A stretch of DNA of 35,195 nucleotides from Aneurinibacillus sp. (GTDB taxonomy: Bacteria > Bacillota > UBA5301 > DYFA01). The translations under genes were made by a program, and so were the position numbers. Below the pieces are notes generated by a model, which did no database searches, was not told where the DNA came from, and saw only the letters and a list, made by a program, of their open reading frames with translations. The stretch covers positions 1-35,195 of the forward strand of contig DYFA01000023.1 of assembly GCA_020725425.1 (NCBI GenBank), written 5' to 3'. This document shows positions 9,074 to 15,509 of this stretch, piece after piece; the stretch's first letter is position 1; every line of letters starts with the position of its first letter.

Positions 9074-9652
9074 ATGGTGCACAGGGAGATGGATTACCGG
9101 GAGGTGGATCGCCGGGAGACCGGTCCGCGGTGCCACGTTGGCGGCGAGGAGCTCGGGGAGGCGGCGCTCACCGCTGATCCGGACCTTCTGGCGTTGCGCA
9201 GCGCTGCCATGCGGGAGAAGGAAGCCTTCCTGACGTACCGGCACTACGGCCTGACCATCGCCGACCGCCGGCTGTCCGAGTTCTTCCACCACGAAGCGAT
9301 GGACGAGGCCGGCCACTTCATCGAGCTCAACCGGATGCTGGCGCGCCTCGACCCGGTCCAGGCCGAGGAGTTCCGCCACCACGACCTGGACTTCCTGGTC
9401 GACGGGGCGATGGGTGACCCGCGGTTGAGCCGGTGGTCCAGCGAGGCCAAGGTCAGGGATCCGGAGAAGTGGCTGGACGCCCTGAAGGAGTCCATCGACC
9501 TGGAGTACTACGCACTCAACATCTACCAGGAAGATGCCGCCCGGGCGGTGCACCCCGAGGTGAAGGAACTGCTAACCCGGATCATGAACCACGAGAAGGA
9601 CGATCTCGCCGCCTTTATTCACGAACTGTACCGGTTGCTCCACCGGCGCTAG
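9074..9652 (+). CDS. Ferritin-like diiron protein
   Basis: This protein of about 192 residues is built as a four-helix bundle of the ferritin/rubrerythrin superfamily. Candidate metal-ligand helices are REKEAFLTYRHYG, FFHHEAMDEAGHFIEL, ESIDLEYYALNIYQED and NHEKDDLAAFIHELY, which together give the repeated Glu and ExxH pattern. No rubredoxin domain is present. It may store iron or act in oxygen or peroxide defence, but a specific reaction cannot be assigned. The ATG at 9074 was chosen because a GGGTGGGGA purine run precedes it; an in-frame GTG at 9065 is an alternative. It is divergent from gpr, and its stop codon overlaps that of the convergent ABC permease remnant. Confidence 0.7.
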   Translation: MVHREMDYREVDRRETGPRCHVGGEELGEAALTADPDLLALRSAAMREKEAFLTYRHYGLTIADRRLSEFFHHEAMDEAGHFIELNRMLARLDPVQAEEFRHHDLDFLVDGAMGDPRLSRWSSEAKVRDPEKWLDALKESIDLEYYALNIYQEDAARAVHPEVKELLTRIMNHEKDDLAAFIHELYRLLHRR

Positions 9653-10189
9653 CGGTTCAGGGCGCGCCGCAACAGCGGGACCGGGAGTGCCAGGGCGGCC
9701 AGAGTCAGGAGGAGCAGCCACCCCAGGTGGATGAGATCGCCGGCGGAGGCTCCGCCCAGCACCAGGGAACGGGCCAGCTCCACCACATGGTAGAGCGGCA
9801 GGGCTTTGACGACCCGCGGCAGCGGCCCGGGCATCCGCTCGACCGGGAAGAAGACCCCGGAGAACATGAACATCGGCGTGATAGCCAGGGTGAAGTAGAA
9901 GAAGAGGTGTTCGTGGAGGGCTAAGACCCAGGCGGAGCGCACCAGACCGAAGAGCGCCAGGACGCTGAGGAAGATAAGGCCGTAGAGGACACTGCGGGTA
10001 GCCTCCCAGAGCAGCTCTCCTCCGACGATCTCCCCGACCGAGAGGGGCGAGGTGGCCATGGCGTCGTAGACCCCCGTGGTGCGCAGGGAAGCATTCCCCC
10101 GGCTGAACTTCAAAGTCGGTGCCCTTGACTGCCAGGAAGGTTCCGTAAGCCCGTGTCAAACCCTTCCCGATGACCACCGGCGAGTTCAC
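9649..10189 (-). pseudogene. Deletion-fused ABC-2 exporter remnant (NodI-like ATPase start joined to NodJ-like permease end)
   Basis: Two gene ends are joined here. From the GTG at 10189 the frame reads VNSPVVIGKGLTRAYGTFLAVKG (in two parts) to GECF, which is the first 33 or so residues of an ABC ATPase. The Walker A sequence that should follow is absent. At about 10088 the homology switches, in another frame, to YDAMATSPLSVGEIVGGELLW and then TPMFMFSGVFFPVERMPG, the C-terminal half of a NodJ/DrrB-type permease, ending with a TAG at 9649. A deletion of roughly 1 kb that removed the ATPase body, its stop and the permease N-terminus explains this. Neither product can function. The permease part can be read as a 154-residue frame but has no sensible start. 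An assembly collapse is the other explanation. Confidence 0.75.
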
Positions 10190-10739
10190 GCGTTTCTCTT
10201 TCCTTGCATACGGGACAATTCTTCGGCGGACCCGCCCAAAATCCTTTGTCGTCCTGGCGGGGCCAGTCGGCCGGACTGGTGAGGTAGCGAGCGACATTCT
10301 CCAGAGTGACCAGATGGGCGCGCTCTTCGTCCCGGAGGACGGTGAAGAAGGCCCTCTCCCCGTCGTCCCGGCTGTGCGCGATGAGCGCCTCGTACCTGGC
10401 CAATCCCTGCTCTTCGCTCTCCATGGCCACTTCGAGGGCTCGGGCGTCGTCCGCCCCCAGGGGGGTCTCTTTCAGGCAGGCGGGGTCCAGGTCGGAGAAG
10501 AAGTCGCGGAAAACCTTCCCCAGGCTTGAATCCCCCCTGGTCCCCGGTTCCCACCACCACCGGTTGACCAGCCCCTCGAGCGCGACTTCCAGCCGCAGCC
10601 GGTGCTCGATCTCCTCGATTGCCAGAGAGGCGAAGACCTTGGCCGCGAGAGGGTGGGTGGCCTTGGCGGCCGCGGCCGTATAGAACTTCCGCCCCTCTTC
10701 TTCGAGGGCGATGGCTTGTCGAAACCCTTCGTAGGCCAT
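10110..10739 (-). CDS. Rubrerythrin-like ferritin-family protein with an aberrant C-terminal tail
   Basis: The product is a ferritin-like protein. Helices carry the usual ligands: FRQAIALEEEGRKFYTAAA, FASLAIEEIEHRLRLE, ALEVAMESEEQGLARYE and FFTVLRDEERAHLVTLEN. The spacing is that of the rubrerythrin/YciE-like clostridial proteins linked to oxidative-stress defence. The ATG at 10739 has GGAGGGG six bases upstream. After the bundle comes WAGPPKNCPVCKE, a single CxxC knuckle like half of a rubredoxin. The frame then continues through the ATPase-remnant start to a stop at 10110. That last overlap of about 80 bases is probably not native, so the original C-terminus, possibly with a full rubredoxin domain, may have been lost. 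Confidence 0.72.
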   Translation of the reverse strand: MAYEGFRQAIALEEEGRKFYTAAAAKATHPLAAKVFASLAIEEIEHRLRLEVALEGLVNRWWWEPGTRGDSSLGKVFRDFFSDLDPACLKETPLGADDARALEVAMESEEQGLARYEALIAHSRDDGERAFFTVLRDEERAHLVTLENVARYLTSPADWPRQDDKGFWAGPPKNCPVCKERETRELAGGHREGFDTGLRNLPGSQGHRL

Positions 10740-10754
10740 CGGCCGCCCCTCCGC

Positions 10755-11345
10755 TCGCACCCTTTCCGATCTAGGGTGTCCGGGCGGCCGCCCGAGTAGT
10801 AGGCGGTGGGCGAGTAGATCACCGGACCCACGGCCAGAAGGTCGACTTTGCCGTATCCGGGGTCGGGGATCCGCTTCTCGTCCACCTGGATGTTGCGAAC
10901 CTCACCGAAAAACACCGTCCCGTTGCCGACCTCCATGGTCCGAATGACTTGGCACTCGAAGACCCACGGCGATTCTACCAACACCGGCACCTCCAGAGCC
11001 GCTCCGCGTTGCCAGGCCAGCCCGGTCTCGCCGGGCTTGTGCACCTGGTACCCCGAGGTGTTGCCGCAGTAGTCGGCCTGCTGCAGCAGGGGTACGGTGA
11101 CCAGGTTGGCCGAGAAGACGCCGGTCTCCTTGAGCCGCGTGGCAGTCCGCTTGCGCCCGGCGTTCCCCGCGGCGAAGAGCAGAACGGGGGGGCGCGGTGG
11201 AACAGAAGGTGACCCAGGTCACCAGGGTGAAGTTGGGCCGGCCGTTCTCCAAGAAGCACCCAACGAGGTAGGCAGGCTGGGGGAAGAAGCCGCGCTGGGG
11301 CGGGATGGAGCGCTTGGCCTCGGCCGCAGATCGGTCTGGCCGTCA
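10755..11345 (-). pseudogene. Frameshifted flavin reductase-like (FMN-binding split barrel) gene
   Basis: The homologous protein can be read in two frames on the minus strand. The N-terminal part reads KRSIPPQRGFFPQPAYLVG and then CFLENGRPNFTLVTWVTFCSTAPP. A run of seven G on the + strand at 11186-11192 shifts the frame. Dropping one base restores VLLFAAGNAGRKRTATRLKE, SANLVTVPLLQQADYCGN and then HKPGETGLAWQRGA through VEVGNGTVFFGEVRNIQVDE to GPVIYSPTAYYSGG. This is the flavin reductase family that gives FMN-dependent reductases in anaerobes. No ATG precedes KRSIPPQ. At the 3' end the frame runs on into the next gene with no stop, so both ends look damaged. A homopolymer sequencing error could explain the frameshift but not the ends. 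Confidence 0.75.
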
Positions 11346-11485
11346 CACCGGTGGGTGTGGAGCGCCAGGAAGAGACGCGCCTCTGCGCCGGTCTCCACGG
11401 TGTAGAGGTGGAAGTGGCCGTGGTCTGCGTCGTCCGGCCACTCAGCCCGTGGGGTAGACTCGCGATACAGGCCCTTGTAGCGCAC
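11331..11485 (-). pseudogene. Orphan coding fragment joined to the flavin reductase remnant
   Basis: From a GTG at 11485 the minus strand reads about 50 residues that do not look like a GC-rich shadow frame: MRYKGLYRE, then DDADHGHFHLYTVETG and RLFLALHTHRCDGQ. The residue mix (H, Y, F, T, D) suggests genuine coding sequence. After DGQTDLRPR the composition turns into low-complexity R/P/S, exactly where the flavin reductase homology begins in a different frame. I do not recognise the family. It could be the 5' end of a lost gene or a short protein whose end was removed. The ribosome binding site is weak. Confidence 0.35.
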
Positions 11486-11507
11486 GTCTCAGGGGGCGGG
11501 CAGTCCA

Positions 11508-12173
11508 CTAGAAGTCCCCGTGTTCGATCCGCTGCAGCGAGGCGTCGGGTCCGACTGCGATCAGGATATCTCCAGGCTGGATGACGTCAGCGGCCCCGGG
11601 GGCTGCTTTGACTTGGTCCCCCCGGCGTATGGCCACCACATTCACGCCGAAGCGGGCCCCCCAGTTCAGCTCCTTGAGGCTCTTGCCGTGGCTTTCCTCG
11701 GGAGCCGCGATTTCCACCGCGCTGTAACCGGGCGCGAAGGCGATGTAATCCATGAGGTTGGCGTTGGTCAACGAGAGGGCGACTCGCTGCCCCATCTCCG
11801 CCTCGGGAAGGACTACGCGGTCGGCTCCGACCTTTTCGAGGACGCGGGCATGAAGGTCGGTCGCCGCTTTGGCAACGATGAAGGGGACGCCCAGGTCTTT
11901 CAGTATGAGGGTAGTCAAGATGCTGGCCTGGAGATCAGAGCCGATAGCGACGATCACCACCTCGCAGTTGCGCAAGCCAAGCTCAGCCAGGGCCGCCTCG
12001 TCCGTTATGTCAGCCTGCACGGCGTGGGTGACCTCTCCGGCGATGGCCTGCACCCGGTGTCCCTCCTTGTCCACCGCCAGCACTTCCGCTCCGGCTGCAG
12101 CCAGGCTGCGGGCCACGCTCGTTCCGAACCGACCCAAGCCGAGGACGGCAAAGGTCTTACTCCGTAAAGGCAT
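11508..12173 (-). CDS. TrkA/KtrA-type potassium uptake regulatory protein (RCK domain)
   Basis: This 221-residue cytoplasmic protein gates a K+ transporter. Residues 1-125 form a Rossmann RCK-N domain: FAVLGLGRFGTSVARSLAAAG is the GxGxxG nucleotide-binding loop, AVDKE ends beta-2, and VIVAIGSDLQASI follows. Residues about 135-221 form the RCK-C domain (VEIAAPEESHGKSLKELNW through QPGDILIAVGP). Length matches KtrA (about 220) rather than the duplicated TrkA of about 450. The ATG at 12173 is preceded by GGGGGTGAG. The membrane partner KtrB/TrkH is not in the window and would have to lie elsewhere. The gene is intact although its neighbours on both sides are decayed. Confidence 0.93.
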   Translation of the reverse strand: MPLRSKTFAVLGLGRFGTSVARSLAAAGAEVLAVDKEGHRVQAIAGEVTHAVQADITDEAALAELGLRNCEVVIVAIGSDLQASILTTLILKDLGVPFIVAKAATDLHARVLEKVGADRVVLPEAEMGQRVALSLTNANLMDYIAFAPGYSAVEIAAPEESHGKSLKELNWGARFGVNVVAIRRGDQVKAAPGAADVIQPGDILIAVGPDASLQRIEHGDF

Positions 12174-12336
12174 TCTTCTCACCCCCGCATCCCCTGAATC
12201 ACGGCGCCTCCGGAAAGCTGCAGGTAGCCCCGGTGTTGAACAGACTACCACGACCGGAGGGACGAATCCTCCTGCGCAAGAAAAGGCTGAAGCGCCCAAG
12301 CCGTCGAACGCCGGCGGGTGGGGGGAAGGGGGACCC

Positions 12337-12492
12337 CTCCTACGCCTGGCGGTCGCCGCTGCGGTCGTGCTCCGCGACGGCTTGGTGCTGTTGTCCCGAC
12401 GCCTGCCGGCCGGCGACCGCGCCGGGTTGTGGGAGTTCCCGGGAGGTAAGGTGGAAGCAGGGGTCGCCCGCCTCTTCGGTTTACAGCCGTAA
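12337..12492 (+). pseudogene. Truncated Nudix (MutT-like) hydrolase fragment
   Basis: The frame reads LRLAVAAAVVLRDGLVLLSR followed by RLPAGDRAGLWEFPGGKVEAG, which is the N-terminal third of a MutT-type Nudix hydrolase up to the first GG of the Nudix box. The rest of the box (REUxEExGU) is absent. After KVEAG the sequence becomes VARLFGLQP and stops at 12490-12492, inside the rpsT promoter region. No convincing start codon was found. The gene was evidently cut by a deletion or rearrangement whose other end is the rpsT upstream region. No function is possible. Confidence 0.7.
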
Positions 12493-12508
12493 GAGAATGT
12501 GTTACAAT
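12480..12508 (+). promoter_or_regulatory. Sigma-A-type promoter for rpsT
   Basis: TTTACA at 12480-12485 and TACAAT at 12503-12508 are separated by 17 bases, a near-consensus housekeeping promoter. It lies 36 bases before the rpsT ATG. It overlaps the end of the Nudix fragment. Confidence 0.75.
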
Positions 12509-12516
12509 ACGGCTGT
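12483..12516. repeat. Perfect 8-bp inverted repeat spanning the rpsT promoter
   Basis: ACAGCCGT at 12483-12490 and its exact reverse complement ACGGCTGT at 12509-12516 flank the spacer and -10 hexamer with 18 bases between them. The right arm covers the expected transcription start, so the repeat would act as DNA (an operator) rather than as an RNA hairpin. No regulator is suggested by the sequence, and chance is possible. Confidence 0.4.
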
Positions 12517-12543
12517 CTTTGTGGGCGAGGAGGTGAAGGAAGG

Positions 12544-12807
12544 ATGCCAAACATCAAGTCGGCGGAGAAGCGGGTCCGCACCTCGGAGAAGCGTCGGGTC
12601 CGGAATCAGAGCGTGAAGTCCTCCTTGCGCACGGCGGTCAAGAAGGTGAAGGCCGCGGCCGAGGCCAAGGCCCCGGCAGCGGTGGAGACGTACCAGGCGG
12701 CGACGAGCGCCCTGGACAAGGCGGCGGCCAAGGGGGTCATCCACCCCAACAAGGCGGCCCGCTTGAAGTCGCGCTTGGCCAAACGGGTGGCGGCCGCCCA
12801 GCAATAG
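12544..12807 (+). CDS. rpsT: 30S ribosomal protein S20
   Basis: This 87-residue, Lys/Arg/Ala-rich protein binds 16S rRNA early in 30S assembly. The family opening [18 protein letters not shown] is clear, as are [13 protein letters not shown] and the C-terminal [19 protein letters not shown]. The ATG at 12544 follows an AGGAGGTGAAGGA ribosome binding site. It has its own promoter and is followed by a hairpin terminator, so it is transcribed alone. It faces holA convergently. In B. subtilis rpsT lies between holA and gpr, as it does here, but here the order and orientation of the three genes are reversed. Confidence 0.98.
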   Translation: MPNIKSAEKRVRTSEKRRVRNQSVKSSLRTAVKKVKAAAEAKAPAAVETYQAATSALDKAAAKGVIHPNKAARLKSRLAKRVAAAQQ

Positions 12808-12846
12808 ACAGGGCCGGAGGATGTCCGGCGGGAAGAGTTGACACGC

Positions 12847-12869
12847 AGGCGCCCAGACGGGCGCCTTTG
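12847..12869 (+). terminator. Intrinsic terminator of rpsT
   Basis: AGGCGCCC (12847-12854), a four-base loop and GGGCGCCT (12859-12866) form a perfect 8-bp GC-rich hairpin whose 3' arm runs directly into TTT. The T-run is short. The position, 40 bases after the rpsT stop and before the convergent holA end, fits a terminator that could serve both directions. Confidence 0.7.
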
Positions 12870-12908
12870 CCATCGTTCGACCCCGGCGTCAGAGCTCGGC
12901 TTGCAGCG

Positions 12909-13925
12909 TCAGGCCCGGCAGAGCTCGGCCGCCAGCACCTCCAGCTCCACCTCGGGGATCAGGCCCCGGCGGCGCTTGAGCCGGTAGTCGGTCCGGAGGA
13001 TGAGAGCCAGGGCCTGTTCCGCCTGGTCCAGAGACATTGCCCGGGCCTGGTCCCGCACCTTCTCGGCCGCCCAGGCCGACCCCAGCTCCAGCGGTTTCAG
13101 CAGTTTAACCCCGGGCCACCCTTCCGCCTGCAACGCCTTGACCAGCACAACCCGCCGGAACTGCGCCGCCAGCTGGGCCAGGATCGCCTGGGGGGTCTCT
13201 CCGGCGGAGAAAAGATCCTGGAGCACTGCCAGCGCCCCGCTGGTGTTCCTGGCCAGGACGGCGTCGACGAAGGCGAAGGAGTTCTCCAGGGCAGTCCGCC
13301 CCACGACGGCTGCCACGTCCGCCGCCTCGATCCGCGCCGCCCCCGGCCCCAGGTACACGGCGATCTTCTCCAGCTCGTTCACGAGCAGCGTCAGATCAGT
13401 CCCCACCTTGGCCTGCAGCGCGTCCAGCGCTCCGGGGGACACCGCCAGGCCCAGCCGCTTCGCCGCCGCCTGGAGGTGGGGCGCCACTTGCCGCTTGCGC
13501 AGGGCAGGAAAGTCGTACCGGCGGCCCTCCGGCCCTGCCGCCTGGAGCACCGCGGCCGGCGCCTCGCCTCCCGGACTGCTGACCAGGATCAGGGTGGTCG
13601 ACTCCGGGAGGTCCGGCAGGTAGCGGGGGAGGAGCGGAAGCCAGGGCGCCTCCTCGCACCGGCGCACGACCACCACCCGGCGCCCGGCAAAGAGCGGCGG
13701 GGCGAAGGCGGCGGCGAAGAACGCCTCCTGGTCGGCCGCGGCGCCGTCGAACTGGCTGAGGTTGAAGTCGTCCGCCTTCTCACCGAGCAGGTGCCGGACC
13801 AGGCTCTCCAGCGCCTGCTCCTTCAGGTGAGTCTCCTCGCCGGTGAGCGCCACCACCCGCGGCAGCCGGTTCGCCTCCAGATCCCGCCGGAATTCCTCCC
13901 AACCAACTGTCTCCTGCTTCGCCAT
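12909..13925 (-). CDS. holA: DNA polymerase III delta subunit
   Basis: HolA (YqeN type) is the clamp-loader subunit that opens the beta sliding clamp. The 338-residue product shows the expected features: PRVVALTGEETHLKEQALESL at the N-terminal Rossmann-like domain, FAGRRVVVVRRCEE, LPESTTLILVSSPG, then GTDLTLLVNELEKIAVYLG and ALENSFAFVDAVLARNTSGA of the middle helical domain. The C-terminal collar helices end DYRLKRRRGLIPEVELEVL. The ATG at 13925 is preceded by GGGGGAGGAAG. It lies convergent to rpsT and divergent from spoIIP. In B. subtilis holA follows comEC in the same direction, so its inverted position is unusual. Confidence 0.95.
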   Translation of the reverse strand: MAKQETVGWEEFRRDLEANRLPRVVALTGEETHLKEQALESLVRHLLGEKADDFNLSQFDGAAADQEAFFAAAFAPPLFAGRRVVVVRRCEEAPWLPLLPRYLPDLPESTTLILVSSPGGEAPAAVLQAAGPEGRRYDFPALRKRQVAPHLQAAAKRLGLAVSPGALDALQAKVGTDLTLLVNELEKIAVYLGPGAARIEAADVAAVVGRTALENSFAFVDAVLARNTSGALAVLQDLFSAGETPQAILAQLAAQFRRVVLVKALQAEGWPGVKLLKPLELGSAWAAEKVRDQARAMSLDQAEQALALILRTDYRLKRRRGLIPEVELEVLAAELCRA

Positions 13926-13985
13926 GTCTTCCTCCCCCGGGCCGGTTCTCCGTCCGCCCTTCTCTCAGCTAATTCGCCGGTGGGC

Positions 13986-14015
13986 GGCATATTCCCCCTG
14001 ACCAGGACATAGCCA
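13986..14015 (+). promoter_or_regulatory. Candidate sigma-E promoter for spoIIP
   Basis: GGCATATT (13986-13993) and CATAGCCA (14008-14015) are separated by 14 bases. This closely resembles the sigma-E pattern of B. subtilis (ATATT at -35 and CATA followed by A/C-rich bases at -10, spacing about 14). SpoIIP is a known sigma-E-dependent gene, so the assignment is consistent, but it rests on consensus matching only. Confidence 0.5.
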
Positions 14016-14077
14016 TAGGGAGAACACCCGGAACCCATGGACAAGGGCCGGGTCGCAGGGGCAGGGGAGAAACGATC

Positions 14078-15409
14078 ATGCGCTGGACAAGACGGTGGCG
14101 GCGGGTCTGGCGGGCCTGGCAGGGGAGGTGGCGGCGCCCGACACAGCCGGCCGCGGCGTTTCCAACCCAGCCGGCGCCGGCGCGCTGGCGCGGGTGGCGG
14201 CGGCTTCTGGCTTTGTACGTTCTTTTAGGCCTCTTGACCGGCGGGATGATCGCCTTCGTCTCGACTCCCGGCCCCGCCCTGCGCTCGGCCGCCCAGCGCC
14301 TGGGGACGTGGACCTTGCGGGCAGTGGCTGAGGTGGTGCCGGCAGCCCGGTTCCTCTTTGCCACCGACCAGGAGCTGGCCCGCACCATCGTGCGGAGCAG
14401 CCTACCCCTGCCGCCGCCCCCCGGCGGCCCCGGCCGCCGGGGGTGGCTGGACCGGCTGGTGGAGGGGGTCACCGGGCTGGATCCCGGTTCGCCAGAGAGT
14501 TTCCTGCACCAGACGATGATCGCCCGGGGCGGCGGGCGGGACCAGGGCGGGCGGATGAACCAGCTCGAACCGGAACCCGAGCCGATGCTTGATCCGTCCC
14601 TGCGGGCCGATGGCGCCGCTCCGGGTCCGCCACTCCCCCCTACCGGCCCGGCGGAGCGGGGTCCCGCGGTGGCGGTGCCGCCCATCCCCCGGCGGGCCGA
14701 ACCGGAGCTGCGCCGGTTCCCCTGGGGGACGGCGCCGCTCATCGGCATCTACCATACTCACTCCTCGGAAACCTACCACGGACCCAAGGGCCATACCAAG
14801 GGCCGCTCGTACTCTGCCGACGATTACGCCTGGGGAAAGACTACCGGGATGATCTCGATCGGCGACGAACTGGCCCGCGTCCTGACGGAGGATTACCGGA
14901 TTCCGGTGGTGCACTCGCGCAACATCCACGACTACCCGGTCTACCGGGACGCCTACACCAACTCGGCCGTCACCGTCCGCGAGATGCTCCGCCGGTACCC
15001 CACGCTCCGGCTGCTTTTGGATGTGCACCGGGACGGGCTGGCCGAGGTGGACCGGGACTTCATCACGACGGTCATGGGCGGCGAGCGCCTGGCCCGCGTC
15101 TTGCTCATCGTCGGGCGGGGCCAACCCGGACTGCCCAATCCCCACTGGGAGCAGAACCTGGTCCTGGCCGAGCGGTTGCATGCCAAGATGGAGGAGATGT
15201 ACCCGGGGTTGTCCCGGGGGGTCACTGTGCGCAACTGGCCTTACAACCAGGAGCTGAGCGACCGGGTGCTCCTTCTGGAACTCGGCGACCATTACAACAC
15301 CAAGGAGGAGGCGATGAAGTCGGCGGTGCTTTTGGCTGACTGCCTGGCGGCGCTGCTGGCGGACCAGTCGGCCGGCGCGCATCAGCCGGGCCAGGAGGGG
15401 GGACGGTAG
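14078..15409 (+). CDS. spoIIP: Stage II sporulation protein P (peptidoglycan hydrolase)
   Basis: SpoIIP is the amidase/endopeptidase of the SpoIIDMP complex that thins septal peptidoglycan and drives engulfment. The 443-residue product has a basic N-terminus, one membrane helix (LLALYVLLGLLTGGMIAF) and a Pro/Gly/Arg-rich linker to about residue 210. The catalytic domain then shows LIGIYHTHSSETY near residue 225, SIGDELARVLTEDY, LLLDVHRDGL near 313, VRNWPYNQELSDRVLLLELG and the C-terminal helix. Both His motifs needed for zinc binding are present. The ATG at 14078 has a GGGGAGA purine run upstream. It is divergent from holA. In most Firmicutes lepA follows closely; here about 6.5 kb intervene. 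Confidence 0.95.
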   Translation: MRWTRRWRRVWRAWQGRWRRPTQPAAAFPTQPAPARWRGWRRLLALYVLLGLLTGGMIAFVSTPGPALRSAAQRLGTWTLRAVAEVVPAARFLFATDQELARTIVRSSLPLPPPPGGPGRRGWLDRLVEGVTGLDPGSPESFLHQTMIARGGGRDQGGRMNQLEPEPEPMLDPSLRADGAAPGPPLPPTGPAERGPAVAVPPIPRRAEPELRRFPWGTAPLIGIYHTHSSETYHGPKGHTKGRSYSADDYAWGKTTGMISIGDELARVLTEDYRIPVVHSRNIHDYPVYRDAYTNSAVTVREMLRRYPTLRLLLDVHRDGLAEVDRDFITTVMGGERLARVLLIVGRGQPGLPNPHWEQNLVLAERLHAKMEEMYPGLSRGVTVRNWPYNQELSDRVLLLELGDHYNTKEEAMKSAVLLADCLAALLADQSAGAHQPGQEGGR

Positions 15410-15509
15410 GAGGGAGACTGTTCCCTCGCGGGCAGGAGCTACGGCTGAAGCCCCGAATTGATGCTCTTAGTCCTGCGCCGTGAAGGGCGAGGATTCAAGG
15501 AGAGGGCGC

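Noticed and set aside
9649-10113. The permease end as an intact 154-residue gene
   Set aside because: Its start region is out-of-frame ATPase sequence, and the homology begins in the middle of the NodJ-type family.
10764-10772. TTCCGATCT, identical to the last nine bases of a common sequencing adapter, at a damaged gene junction
   Set aside because: The preceding bases do not match the adapter and a 9-base match can occur by chance; it only adds to the reason for checking reads there.
11219-11330. Extension of the orphan fragment to its stop at 11219
   Set aside because: The last part is low-complexity R/P/S sequence overlapping the flavin reductase homology in another frame, so only the first part looks coding.
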